15,146 bases of DNA from JBCCSZ01 sp039199225 (GCA_039199225.1 JBCCSZ010000195.1:1-15146), one strand, 5' to 3'; numbered from the stretch's first letter, positions 7,553 through 15,146 are shown. Numbers and translations: made by a program. Notes: generated by a model from the sequence alone, not told the origin.

Positions 7553-8443
7553 ATGAGTGGACAATTAAAAGAAGTACGCGAGCGGATCAAGTCGGTCAAA
7601 TCGACACAGCAGATCACCAAAGCCATGAAAATGGTTTCGGCAGCCAAACTTCGCAGAGCGCAGCAAGCCATCGTTCAAATGCGGCCATACGCCAATAAGC
7701 TGAACAGCATGCTGACCAACATCCTTTCCAGCCTGGAAGGAGATGCCTCTACAGACTTTGGACAGGTGCGCGAGGTAGAAAATGCGCTGATCGTCGTCGT
7801 GACATCAAATCGGGGATTGTGTGGAGCCTTCAATACCAATGTGGTAAAAGCAGCTGCCGCAACCATCGAGTCAAAGTACAGCGAAGTGCTCAAAAATGGC
7901 AACTTGTCAATTCTTTGCGTTGGTCGCAAGGGACATGATGCAATGAAGCGTCGCTACAAGGAATGTACGTTCATCAATGATTATGTCAATCTTTTTGATG
8001 ATTTGTCTTTTGATAATGTCTCCGTTGCAGCTTGGGAGCTGATGGATCGCTTTTCTGACAAGACATACGATTCCATTGAAATCTCTTATGGCCGTTTCAA
8101 AAATGCGGCGATGCAATTTCCAGAGACAGAAGCTTTTCTGCCAGTTGCTAAGTTGGAGAAAAAGGAAGGTGATGCTCGTGTTGACTACATCTTTGAGCCG
8201 GACAAGGTGTCTTTACTCGAATATCTGGTTCCGAGTATCCTACAAACCCAGTTCTACAAATGTCTGCTTGATACCCATGCCTCTGAGCACGGCGCTCGAA
8301 TGACAGCCATGGACAAAGCCTCTGAAAATGCAGAGGAGATGCTAAAAGAATTGAAGATTTCTTACAACAAGGCCCGTCAAGAAGCTATTACCAAGGAACT
8401 TTCCGAGATCGTTGGTGGAGCCGCTGCGCTGGAAAGCAGCTAG
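7553..8443 (+). CDS. atpG: F0F1 ATP synthase subunit gamma
   Basis: Gamma is the central rotor shaft. The 296-residue protein has both diagnostic ends: the N-terminal helix LKEVRERIKSVKSTQQITKAMKMVSAAKLRRAQ region (residues 5-37), and a C-terminal helix with EHGARMTAMDKASENA (about 247-262) running into YNKARQEAITKELSEIVGGAAAL. These two helices form the coiled coil inside the alpha/beta ring. The Rossmann-like middle has VVVTSNRGLCGAFNTN (about 82-97). Length fits the family (E. coli 287). The ATG at 7553 follows an AAAGG-like sequence, unusual among the starts of this window. It is the last gene of the operon; a strong terminator begins 33 bases after its stop. Confidence 0.97.
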   Translation: MSGQLKEVRERIKSVKSTQQITKAMKMVSAAKLRRAQQAIVQMRPYANKLNSMLTNILSSLEGDASTDFGQVREVENALIVVVTSNRGLCGAFNTNVVKAAAATIESKYSEVLKNGNLSILCVGRKGHDAMKRRYKECTFINDYVNLFDDLSFDNVSVAAWELMDRFSDKTYDSIEISYGRFKNAAMQFPETEAFLPVAKLEKKEGDARVDYIFEPDKVSLLEYLVPSILQTQFYKCLLDTHASEHGARMTAMDKASENAEEMLKELKISYNKARQEAITKELSEIVGGAAALESS

Positions 8444-8476
8444 TTGTAGGTCTCCTTTTAGAAAATATAAGAGCGG

Positions 8477-8515
8477 CCCTGCTTTGGATTTTCCAAAGCA
8501 GGGTTTCGTCTTTTT
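8477..8515 (+). terminator. Rho-independent terminator of the atp operon
   Basis: A perfect 11-bp stem (8477-8487 CCCTGCTTTGG with 8493-8503 CCAAAGCAGGG) closes a 5-base loop and is followed by a T-rich run ending in TTTTT at 8511-8515. It starts 33 bases after the atpG stop. This marks the transcript end and confirms that the operon here does not continue into beta or epsilon genes. Confidence 0.92.
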
Positions 8516-8674
8516 AGAAAAATTGTGCTTGAAATAGGGAGAGATTTGATTGGTTAAAGCTTAAAATCACAGATTTTCTTCTTACCATTTTGATTTTCTC
8601 TCATTCATCATCACCTGAGTTGCTTAAATATCTTATATTACGTGTCCCTTTAATCTGAACCTTACGGCCTTTTT

Positions 8675-9670
8675 ATGAAAGCAATCATACCTGTTGCCGG
8701 TGCTGGTACGCGACTGCGTCCTCACACGTATACACAGCCTAAGCCGCTGATACCTGTGGCAGGAAAGACCATTATTTCCTTTATCATCGATGAGCTGAAA
8801 GCAGTCGGCATTCGCGACTTTGTCTATGTGATTGGCCACCTAGGGGAAAAGATTCAATTGTTTGTGGAAAAGAGCTACCCAGAGCTCAATAATCAATTTG
8901 TTTACCAGAATTCTCGGGAAGGATCAGCACATGCTCTTTGGGTTGCTCGCCAACTCATCAAAGGGACGGACGAAATCTACATCGTCTTTGGAGATACCAT
9001 CCTAGATGTCGATTTTGGAGCACTCATCAATCAGCCTTATTCCTGCGTTGGGGTCAAGAAGGTAACAGACCCCAGAGAGTTTGGGGTGGTTGAACTTGGC
9101 GAAGACAAATTCATTCGGAAAGTTGTTGAAAAGCCCAATATCCCCAAGTCCAACCTAGCAATGGTCGGGCTTTACAAAATCAAGGAGGTCGACCTTTTAC
9201 TAGATGTGATCGGCGATATGATCGAAAAGGGCAAGCAGACACATGGTGAATATCAGCTAACGGATAGCTTAATGGGAATGATCGACCGTGGGATCAAGCT
9301 GACGACCGTTAATGTAGACAACTGGTTTGACTGTGGTAAAAAGGAAGTATTGCTCGAAACGAATGCCATGATGCTCGACAAGGAAGGCTACGCTTCCTCC
9401 GGCCTACCTCCATACGACAATTCCATTATCATCCATCCGGTAAGCATTGGCAAAGATTGTGAAATCTCCAATTCCATCGTTGGTCCTCACGTTACCATAG
9501 GTCCGCATTCTAAGATTCGAAATGCCATCGTCAAAGAATCTATCATTGGTAGCTACGCAACCATCGCCGACATTGTACTAAAACATTCAATCGTTGGAAG
9601 TGATGCTGCCATTACCGGCCTCAGTCAAAGCCTCAACATCGGAGACAATACCGAGATTGATTTTAGTTGA
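8675..9670 (+). CDS. Sugar-phosphate nucleotidyltransferase with left-handed beta-helix tail
   Basis: The enzyme class joins a sugar 1-phosphate to an NTP, giving an NDP-sugar for cell-surface polysaccharide. Residues 1-235 form the RmlA/GalU-type Rossmann catalytic domain. It shows the nucleotide loop GAGTRLRP (9-16) with Lys23 in PKPLIPV, the metal-binding Asp107 in FGDTILD, EKP (152-154), GEYQLTD (191-197) and WFDCGKK (217-223). Residues 249-325 carry hexapeptide-like repeats (IHPVSIGKDCEISNSIVGP and similar) that form a left-handed beta helix. This long form resembles the archaeal and Bacteroidota glucose-1-phosphate thymidylyltransferase-like proteins. The tail lacks clear acetyltransferase residues, so a GlmU-like second activity is not claimed. 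Sugar and base specificity cannot be read from sequence. It stands alone after the atp terminator; its last 8 bases overlap the convergent gene. Confidence 0.88.
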   Translation: MKAIIPVAGAGTRLRPHTYTQPKPLIPVAGKTIISFIIDELKAVGIRDFVYVIGHLGEKIQLFVEKSYPELNNQFVYQNSREGSAHALWVARQLIKGTDEIYIVFGDTILDVDFGALINQPYSCVGVKKVTDPREFGVVELGEDKFIRKVVEKPNIPKSNLAMVGLYKIKEVDLLLDVIGDMIEKGKQTHGEYQLTDSLMGMIDRGIKLTTVNVDNWFDCGKKEVLLETNAMMLDKEGYASSGLPPYDNSIIIHPVSIGKDCEISNSIVGPHVTIGPHSKIRNAIVKESIIGSYATIADIVLKHSIVGSDAAITGLSQSLNIGDNTEIDFS

Positions 9671-11513
9671 GTAGCTCAATGCCTTTGCCAGTGATGTGCA
9701 AAGTTTTTAGCTCTGTTGTGCGCTCCTCAATTTCACTTCCATTTTCCAGCCTCAATACACCTCTTGGGCATACTGCTGCGCATATACCGCAACCAACACA
9801 GGAGGCACGAACTATATTTTGGCCTTTTTGGGCGTAAGAACGGACGTCGATGCCCATCTCACAGTACGTACTACAATTGCCGCAAGAAATACATTGGCCA
9901 CCGTTGGTCGTGATGCGGAAGCGAGATTTGAAGCGTTGGACAATGCCCATAAGCGCAGCAAGCGGACAGCCAAAGCGGCACCAAACCCTGTTGCCCATGA
10001 TGGGGTAGAAGCCCGTTCCAACAATTCCGGCAAACATTGATCCTACGAAGAAGCCATACCAAGAACGCAGGCTGTAGCTGTCAAAGAATAACACTTTTGA
10101 GCTGCCCGTCCAGTAGGTATACAGCACCATTCCTGTCATCACCACTGCAAATGCCAATACGCCATGGATGATGTAGCGTTCAGCCTTCCAAGCTGTCAAA
10201 CTTTTGTCGGATAAGTGGCGGTAAGGGTCTCCCAAAGTTTCGGCCAGCCCGCCACAGCCACACACCCAAGAGCAGTACCAGCGTTTTCCATAGAGGTATG
10301 TAAACAAAGGCACAATAACGAGCGTCAAAACAATTCCCCAAACGAACATGATGGTCCCTACGCTGGTACTCCAACCGGCAATGGCAAAGGGTGTTCCACC
10401 ACCTACCATACCATCGATGTTGTAATCAAAGAAAAAGGAATAGTTGAGTGGCCAGGCATTTTTGAGGTCCATATAAGGCTGATTCAATCGTACCAAAAAC
10501 TCGGGGATCAAGAAGGCAAATGCCAATTGGAAGAAAATAACAGAGCTGGTTCTGACCAATTGATAACGATTGTGGCGGTATTTGATGAGCATGCGAATGC
10601 CCATGACGATCATAATAACGGTGTACAAAAAGCCATATAAAAACCAACGACTGGCTGGGTAGCCGCTCAAACTTTCGCTGATGGGATCAAGCATAAGCGT
10701 CCAATTGGTCAAATACTGTGGATAAAAGTACAGCAGAACGTAAAAGCCGATGAAGTAGATACAGGTCGCCAATCCAATCCAACCCAGGCCCTTTGTAGCT
10801 GTAACCGTCCGGGATTTGCGGGTATCGATATTTTTTTTCTTGTATTTGCGGTAAATCAGAAAGATGATAATGGCTCCTGCGACAACGGTCAAAATGGCGG
10901 GTAGTACCGCTTTGAAAATACCAGCTATGGCTGTTGCAATCAATACAGCTATCAAAAAGACCATTCGGATGGAAAAGGTCACCCCTCTGGTAGCCGTGCT
11001 GTCGTAAATTTGATTGTTCTTGATGCCGGGGATGAGCTGGAGGTCTGTTAGGAAATAGAGCAAGGCACCCAAGGCTCCAAGGATGAAACTGAGCAAAAAG
11101 AACAGTCCTGTATTACCGGGCAAAAGTCCTACAGCAGAATATTTCGTCAGTGAAAAAAGATAGCCTTCAATGTCTGAATCGCTCATTCGATAATCCCATT
11201 CGGAGACGCCTTCCGGTAGGTTGACTGCGTTCCAAACGTTATTGGCTGGGTCGACACCCGAAGCTTTTTCCAGGGCTTTTTGACTTTCTACTAAGATGGG
11301 TTTTAGGGCAGAAATAAATGCGACATTGCTCCCGTATTCCTCTTCCAGTAGGTCGCCTGCTTGTTGTTGGATCATCTCTCGGTGGTATTGCTTACCGATT
11401 TGTTTTTGCAGGACATCGGCGGTCAATTGGTGTTGGCTGAGGCTCAGCGACAGCGTAAAAATGACAATGGCTGCCAGAAACAGAAAGAGTCCGAGATTTT
11501 TTATCGTTTTCAT
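9663..11513 (-). CDS. Polytopic membrane iron-sulfur protein (NapH/NosR/CcoG-like)
   Basis: This 616-residue protein has an N-terminal membrane anchor (7-26), a soluble segment of about 100 residues that is probably periplasmic (27-130), and roughly nine further membrane helices. Two short Cys motifs lie after helices: C414-SWV-C418-G-C420 and C512-RFG-C516-P, as in the Fer4_5 domain of NapH, NosR and CcoG. Two ferredoxin-type [4Fe-4S] motifs near the C-terminus are C541/C544/C547/C551 and C572/C575/C578/C582-P. The second fits the classical CxxCxxCxxxCP; the first lacks the final Pro. Basic loops (YRKYKKK, 221-227) mark cytoplasmic sides and place the clusters in the cytoplasm. The inferred role is electron transfer between a cytoplasmic donor and the membrane. 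The donor is probably the flavoprotein encoded 53 bases upstream. No FMN-binding NosR/RnfG-type domain is recognisable. Exact substrate unknown. Confidence 0.82.
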   Translation of the reverse strand: MKTIKNLGLFLFLAAIVIFTLSLSLSQHQLTADVLQKQIGKQYHREMIQQQAGDLLEEEYGSNVAFISALKPILVESQKALEKASGVDPANNVWNAVNLPEGVSEWDYRMSDSDIEGYLFSLTKYSAVGLLPGNTGLFFLLSFILGALGALLYFLTDLQLIPGIKNNQIYDSTATRGVTFSIRMVFLIAVLIATAIAGIFKAVLPAILTVVAGAIIIFLIYRKYKKKNIDTRKSRTVTATKGLGWIGLATCIYFIGFYVLLYFYPQYLTNWTLMLDPISESLSGYPASRWFLYGFLYTVIMIVMGIRMLIKYRHNRYQLVRTSSVIFFQLAFAFLIPEFLVRLNQPYMDLKNAWPLNYSFFFDYNIDGMVGGGTPFAIAGWSTSVGTIMFVWGIVLTLVIVPLFTYLYGKRWYCSWVCGCGGLAETLGDPYRHLSDKSLTAWKAERYIIHGVLAFAVVMTGMVLYTYWTGSSKVLFFDSYSLRSWYGFFVGSMFAGIVGTGFYPIMGNRVWCRFGCPLAALMGIVQRFKSRFRITTNGGQCISCGNCSTYCEMGIDVRSYAQKGQNIVRASCVGCGICAAVCPRGVLRLENGSEIEERTTELKTLHITGKGIELLN

Positions 11514-11566
11514 ATAGGTAATGAGGTGTAAGATTGTCTAAAAAGTAGTTTGGTTTTGGGTAACTG

Positions 11567-12907
11567 CTATCGGCCACTAAGGAATTGTAATACCCGGTTG
11601 AGTTTGCGTTTGGATTTCAGTTGGATGTTTCGGCCGCTTTGCTTGTTGTAAAGGGCGATGACATCTCGTTCGTATTCCTTGTAAAACTCAGGATCGAAAT
11701 TGGCCATCGACAAGTTTTGAAGTACTTCCTCCACAGGAGGCTTTTCGGCCAACCACTTTTCGCAGACCTCGTGGCGGTAGCGTACGCCCATGAGGTTGAA
11801 GCCCAAAATCCGCTGGTCGTTTTTATCGTAGATGATTCGGATGCTCTTACGGCCATCTCGATGCTCCCAGTAGAGTGATTGGTGGTTTTCAGGAGCCTTG
11901 GCGCGAACATCGCCATATACTTGGTATTCGATGTCTAGAAATTTTGCGGAGTTGAACCAAATGCCTGGATCGTAATCGACAGCCTTTTGACAGATGTTGT
12001 AGGCAACTGTTTCCCCCATCATTCGTCCGGTGTACCAAATGGCTTCAATTGGACGGCGGCCAGGCTGGGGCGCTCGCATTTGGGCGCAATCGCCTATAGC
12101 GTAGATATCGGCTATGTTGGTTTGTAGGTGCGCATCTACTAGAATGCCTTTTTGTGTTTCAATGCCACTCCCTTCTAAAAAACCGATGTTTGGTCGAACA
12201 CCTGCTGTCAGGCCCACATACTCGCATTCGATGCGTTCGTCTTTGCTGGTTATGACAGCACAGGCGCGTCCTTGGCCATCGTCGACAATTTCCTTCAATT
12301 CTGTGGATAGTCTTAAATCGAAGCCATGCTCTTGGATATGTCGATTGATCATGGCGGATTCTTCTGCCGGGAGTACGCCACTCCAATAGCTCTTTTCCCT
12401 CACCAGAAAGGTCACTGGAATGTGCCGGGAATGAAACATTTCGGCCATCTCGATTCCAATCAATCCTCCTCCAACAATGACAGCTCTTTTTAGCCCCTCG
12501 CTGTATTTTTCCATGTTTTCGAGGTCCTGATAGCTGTAGAGCCCTCCCACGCGTTCGAGGTCCTGGCCGGGCCAGCCAAATTTATTGGGTGTGGAGCCGC
12601 AGGCGATGATGAGCTTGTCGTATGCCATTTGTTCGCCCCCCTGTAAGTGCAGCTGCTTATCGTTTGGGTCGATGTTTTCGACATAGGCTCGCTTGAGGTC
12701 GATGCGATTTTTTTCCCAGAACCAATCTTCATATGGCTTGGTATCTTCAAATCTCATATGGCCCATGTAGATGTACATCAGGGCTGTTCGAGAGAAAAAG
12801 TGGTCTGTTTCGGCGGAAATAACAGTGATCTGGTGGTCACTCAGTTTGCGGATAAAACGAGCAGCTGTGATGCCGCTGATGCCATTACCAATAATTACAA
12901 CATGCAT
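11567..12907 (-). CDS. FAD-dependent NAD(P)H oxidoreductase
   Basis: The 446-residue protein has the two-dinucleotide-binding-domain fold of NirB-like and NADH:rubredoxin-type reductases. The FAD site is GNGISG (7-12), with Glu33 at the end of the second strand. The pyridine-nucleotide site is GGGLIG (146-151), and the second FAD motif is DIYAIGDCA (Asp273). No CxxxxC disulfide pair is present, so it is not a disulfide reductase. Arg170 lies exactly 24 residues after the first Gly of the second motif, the place of Arg218 of glutathione reductase, which favours NADPH (inference). After the usual C-terminal domain comes a basic tail (KSKRKLNR, 431-438) that could dock on a partner or membrane. 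It is the first gene of a two-gene minus-strand operon with the Fe-S membrane protein; cytoplasmic, no signal peptide. Confidence 0.87.
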   Translation of the reverse strand: MHVVIIGNGISGITAARFIRKLSDHQITVISAETDHFFSRTALMYIYMGHMRFEDTKPYEDWFWEKNRIDLKRAYVENIDPNDKQLHLQGGEQMAYDKLIIACGSTPNKFGWPGQDLERVGGLYSYQDLENMEKYSEGLKRAVIVGGGLIGIEMAEMFHSRHIPVTFLVREKSYWSGVLPAEESAMINRHIQEHGFDLRLSTELKEIVDDGQGRACAVITSKDERIECEYVGLTAGVRPNIGFLEGSGIETQKGILVDAHLQTNIADIYAIGDCAQMRAPQPGRRPIEAIWYTGRMMGETVAYNICQKAVDYDPGIWFNSAKFLDIEYQVYGDVRAKAPENHQSLYWEHRDGRKSIRIIYDKNDQRILGFNLMGVRYRHEVCEKWLAEKPPVEEVLQNLSMANFDPEFYKEYERDVIALYNKQSGRNIQLKSKRKLNRVLQFLSGR

Positions 12908-13340
12908 TTTAGGTGGCTTTAAGTTCGCTGTAGTTACATCGGAAGATAGCCAAATGTTCGGGAATTTTGACGACCTGCCCGCATAAATAGGGATTTTAGG
13001 GGTTCTTGTCTGACCTAGGACAATTGCATAATATCTGGAAAAACGCCTCTAATGGGAGGGAGAACATCCTGAGAAAGAGAGGTGATTTTGAGCAAAAAAG
13101 TTACTTTTGTTTAAGTTTTGCATGCCCTTTTTTCCACAATACAGAGCATTTTTAGATAAAATTAGGCGAGAAGTCTTTCAGGCGTCAAATCGACGTTAAA
13201 TATGAAGCTTTCTTCATGCTTGAAACAAAAAATTTGTCCCGCCTTAGAGTACATACATTTTTTTAGCTAAATTTATAATTCAGACAAATAAAAGTGTCCT
13301 TTTAACCCTATTTACATTATCAAATAAAGTAGTAGTAGAT
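12908..13340. other. Gene-free stretch between divergent transcripts
   Basis: No credible coding frame is seen in these 433 bases, which must hold promoters for the flavoprotein (minus) and the T9SS protein (plus). On the minus strand, AACATTTG (12958-12951) differs by one base from TAnnTTTG and lies about 45 bases before the ATG. A 6-bp hairpin ATGAAG-CTTT-CTTCAT sits at 13202-13217. The right half is AT-rich. No tRNA, riboswitch or insertion sequence end was recognised. Confidence 0.6.
13102..13109 (+). promoter_or_regulatory. Weak candidate -7 box for the secreted protein
   Basis: TACTTTTG is an exact match to TAnnTTTG, but no TTG lies at the proper -33 distance, and the leader would be about 225 bases long. 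A nearer alternative, TAAATTTA at 13268-13275, has one mismatch. Either could be chance in AT-rich DNA. Confidence 0.25.
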
Positions 13341-15146
13341 ATGAAACAATTATACCTCCTATTGGCCTGTGGCCTATTTTTCTCAACGCTTTCCTATGGG
13401 CAAGTGCCTAGGACGATCATGATAGAAGAGTTTACAAATGCTTCTTGTCCGCCATGTGCTTCCCAGAATCCAGCATTCAACAGACTCATTTTTGATAACT
13501 ATGATAAGATCGTAGCACTCAAATATCAGTGGGATTTTCCAGGTTTTGATCCTATGAATGAGCAAAATCCTACAGAGCCGGATGCGCGTATTCGGTACTA
13601 TCGCGAATCAGGTGTTCCTGTTGCAGCAATCAACGGTTTGGTGCCAAGTGGTACTTATGGTGGCGGTAACTGGTCCGGTTATGATGGTGGACCTTATGGC
13701 TTCAACCAGGCAGTCATTGACTTTGAGGCAGATAAAACGACGCCCATCAAGATGGATTTGAGCCATGAACTAAGCGAAGCGCTCGACTCTGTCTTCATCA
13801 ACTTGACAATCGAAAATGTTACGACGGATGACTTCACATTAGGAGATGGAAGACTACACGTCGTTATTTATGAAGAAGAAATCATCTTTTCTACCTCCCC
13901 AGGTAGCAATGGCGAAAGAGATTTCTACGATGTGATGCGTAAAATGCTGCCAAATGTCAATGGTTTTGACTTGCCAACGATCAAAGCAGGTGAAACTTTT
14001 GAATTGAATTATGCTGCCCCACTTCCCACCTATTTTTACAATTATGGAGAGGCAGGTATCCTTTCTTTCGTTCAGGATGATAACACGAAGGAAGTTTGGC
14101 AATCAGCTCGTAGCCAGCCAAAATTGTTAGAAGGTTATGGCGATGCAGAGTTGGCCGCTATCAGCGATGTTTTACCGACTATCTGTGCTGCAACGGTTGT
14201 TCCTTTTGCAGAAGTTCGCAATGCAGGTGACACAGACATTACCGAGTTTGTTCTCGAATATACTTTAGATGGTGCAACGCCCCTCGTTGAAAACTGGACT
14301 GGTACACTTGCTCCTGGCCAGAAGGTTAAAATTGAATTTGAGGAGATTTCCGTTGCAACGGAATCACACACTGTATTATTCGACATTGTATCTGTCAATG
14401 GTAAGGCGGATTACAACCCTAGCAATGTTTCTCGTACCGGCGCCAGCTTGGCAGGTGTTCCAGACATGGCCATCGGCGATCGCATCGATATGGATGTAGA
14501 TGATAAGGAAGTTGGAGACTATCCGGATTTTGCTTCCATTATCCCTCCAGTACCTGCTGGCCAAGAAGGCTTCGGAACCTTTACCATTGTCGGACCTTCT
14601 CACCCAATCGCTGGTGGAAACAAGATGGGCGCTTATGCGGAGTCTGACAACTCCATTTTCATCAACTTCTATGAGTGGAACCCAAATCTTGCTACCAATA
14701 GAGACGAAGGGACATTGACCTTCCATAAAGTGGATTTGACAGATGCTACTGACAGCCACATCATCTTCGATCGTGCTGGTGCGCGAAGACCAACACTCAG
14801 CCGCGATATTCTTCAGATTCTGGTTTCTACCGACTGTGGTGCTACCTGGAAGGAAATCGAAGAGTACAGAGGTCGCGATCTGGCAACCGTTCCCAATACC
14901 AATACTTTCTTTGTACCAGACGATAATGACTGGATAACGGACGAGCTCGATATCAGCGAATTTGATGGTGAGTCTGACGTCATCGTTCAGTTCAAGGCGA
15001 TCTCCGATCGTGGAAACAACAACTTCCTCGACAATATTATGATCGGATCGAAGTTGTCTACCGGTACTCAGAAAATCAATTTGTTGACTGGTAAAGTGGA
15101 TGTTTTCCCTAACCCGACAGCAGATGTAGCAAATATCCAATTTGAA
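13341..15146 (+). CDS. Secreted Omp28-like thioredoxin-fold protein with T9SS sorting tail, 3' end cut
   Basis: An uninterrupted frame of 602 codons runs from ATG 13341 to the window edge. Residues 1-20 are a signal peptide (KQLYLLLACGLFFSTLSYG, likely cut before Gln21). A thioredoxin-like domain of Omp28 type follows: EEFTNASCPPCASQNP with the CxxC pair Cys36/Cys39, DFPGFDPMNEQNPTEPDAR, and the cis-proline loop GVPVAAING (Pro93). About 275-370 is an Ig-like repeat (EVRNAGDTDITEFVLEYTLDG, WTGTLAPGQ). About 380-572 is a jelly-roll region resembling MAM or choice-of-anchor domains (TFHKVDLTDATDSHIIF, VSTDCGATWKEI, FLDNIMIG). At 586-593 VDVFPNPT opens a type A T9SS sorting domain that continues outside the window, so the whole protein is probably near 660-680 residues. 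It should be exported by Sec, then moved to the surface by T9SS. The redox role and substrate are unknown. Confidence 0.88.
   Translation, partial: MKQLYLLLACGLFFSTLSYGQVPRTIMIEEFTNASCPPCASQNPAFNRLIFDNYDKIVALKYQWDFPGFDPMNEQNPTEPDARIRYYRESGVPVAAINGLVPSGTYGGGNWSGYDGGPYGFNQAVIDFEADKTTPIKMDLSHELSEALDSVFINLTIENVTTDDFTLGDGRLHVVIYEEEIIFSTSPGSNGERDFYDVMRKMLPNVNGFDLPTIKAGETFELNYAAPLPTYFYNYGEAGILSFVQDDNTKEVWQSARSQPKLLEGYGDAELAAISDVLPTICAATVVPFAEVRNAGDTDITEFVLEYTLDGATPLVENWTGTLAPGQKVKIEFEEISVATESHTVLFDIVSVNGKADYNPSNVSRTGASLAGVPDMAIGDRIDMDVDDKEVGDYPDFASIIPPVPAGQEGFGTFTIVGPSHPIAGGNKMGAYAESDNSIFINFYEWNPNLATNRDEGTLTFHKVDLTDATDSHIIFDRAGARRPTLSRDILQILVSTDCGATWKEIEEYRGRDLATVPNTNTFFVPDDNDWITDELDISEFDGESDVIVQFKAISDRGNNNFLDNIMIGSKLSTGTQKINLLTGKVDVFPNPTADVANIQFE

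Noticed and set aside
10960..11010. DSTATRG (residues 171-177 of the membrane Fe-S protein) as an ApbE flavinylation site
   Set aside because: The motif needs D-x-x-[ST]-[GS]-A-T. Here the aspartate is in the wrong place and no FMN-binding domain surrounds it.
13202..13217. 6-bp hairpin ATGAAG/CTTCAT in the intergenic region
   Set aside because: Short and AT-rich, not next to a gene end and without a T run; it could easily be chance.
13341..13400. Lipobox around Cys10 (LLAC) in the secreted protein
   Set aside because: The Cys is too near the N-terminus for a full signal helix, and a normal cleavage site before Gln21 fits better.
14376..15140. Minus-strand open frame of 254 codons at the right end
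   Set aside because: It lies entirely antisense to the Omp28-like T9SS gene, which has recognisable domains; the antisense product has none.

Overview
The window looks like chromosomal DNA from a free-living member of the phylum Bacteroidota, probably near Saprospiria (Lewinella/Haliscomenobacter-like). Four things point that way: an ATP synthase cluster in the order B-E-F-H-A-G with no beta or epsilon gene, a secreted protein ending in a type IX secretion (T9SS) sorting tail, upstream boxes matching the Bacteroidota -7 consensus TAnnTTTG, and start sites without strong Shine-Dalgarno sequences. The placement is inferred from content; no database search was run.

Layout. Bases 1-918 are the 3' half of a tail-specific (Prc/Tsp-type, S41) protease, closed by a strong rho-independent terminator. 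Bases 1089-2972 encode a two-domain ABC-F ATPase with a Uup-like C-terminal coiled coil. A -7 box at 3070-3077 then leads into the ATP synthase operon (about 3112-8443): atpB (a), atpE (c), atpF (b), atpH (delta), atpA (alpha) and atpG (gamma), closed by a perfect 11-bp hairpin terminator at 8477-8515. A sugar-phosphate nucleotidyltransferase with a hexapeptide-repeat tail follows (8675-9670). It overlaps, tail to tail by 8 bp, a minus-strand pair: an FAD/NAD(P)H oxidoreductase (12907-11567) and, 53 bases downstream, a polytopic membrane iron-sulfur protein (11513-9663). After a 433-base gene-free stretch, a plus-strand gene starts at 13341 and runs off the right edge. It encodes a secreted thioredoxin-like (Omp28-type) protein with a T9SS tail.

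How the genes work together. The six atp genes specify the membrane sector (a, b, c) and part of F1 (alpha, gamma, delta); beta and epsilon must lie elsewhere. The minus-strand pair reads as one electron-transfer unit: a soluble flavoprotein would oxidise NAD(P)H and pass electrons to a membrane protein carrying two ferredoxin-type [4Fe-4S] motifs and two NapH/NosR-like cysteine motifs. Its acceptor cannot be deduced here. The protease, ABC-F protein, nucleotidyltransferase and secreted protein look like independent units.

No wholly new system is evident. The features most worth a second look are a regular His-rich decapeptide repeat on the predicted periplasmic N-terminus of ATP synthase subunit a, the flavoprotein/Fe-S membrane pair, the hairpin between atpE and atpF, and the extracellular CPPC protein. 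No tRNA, rRNA, CRISPR array, insertion sequence or phage gene was seen.
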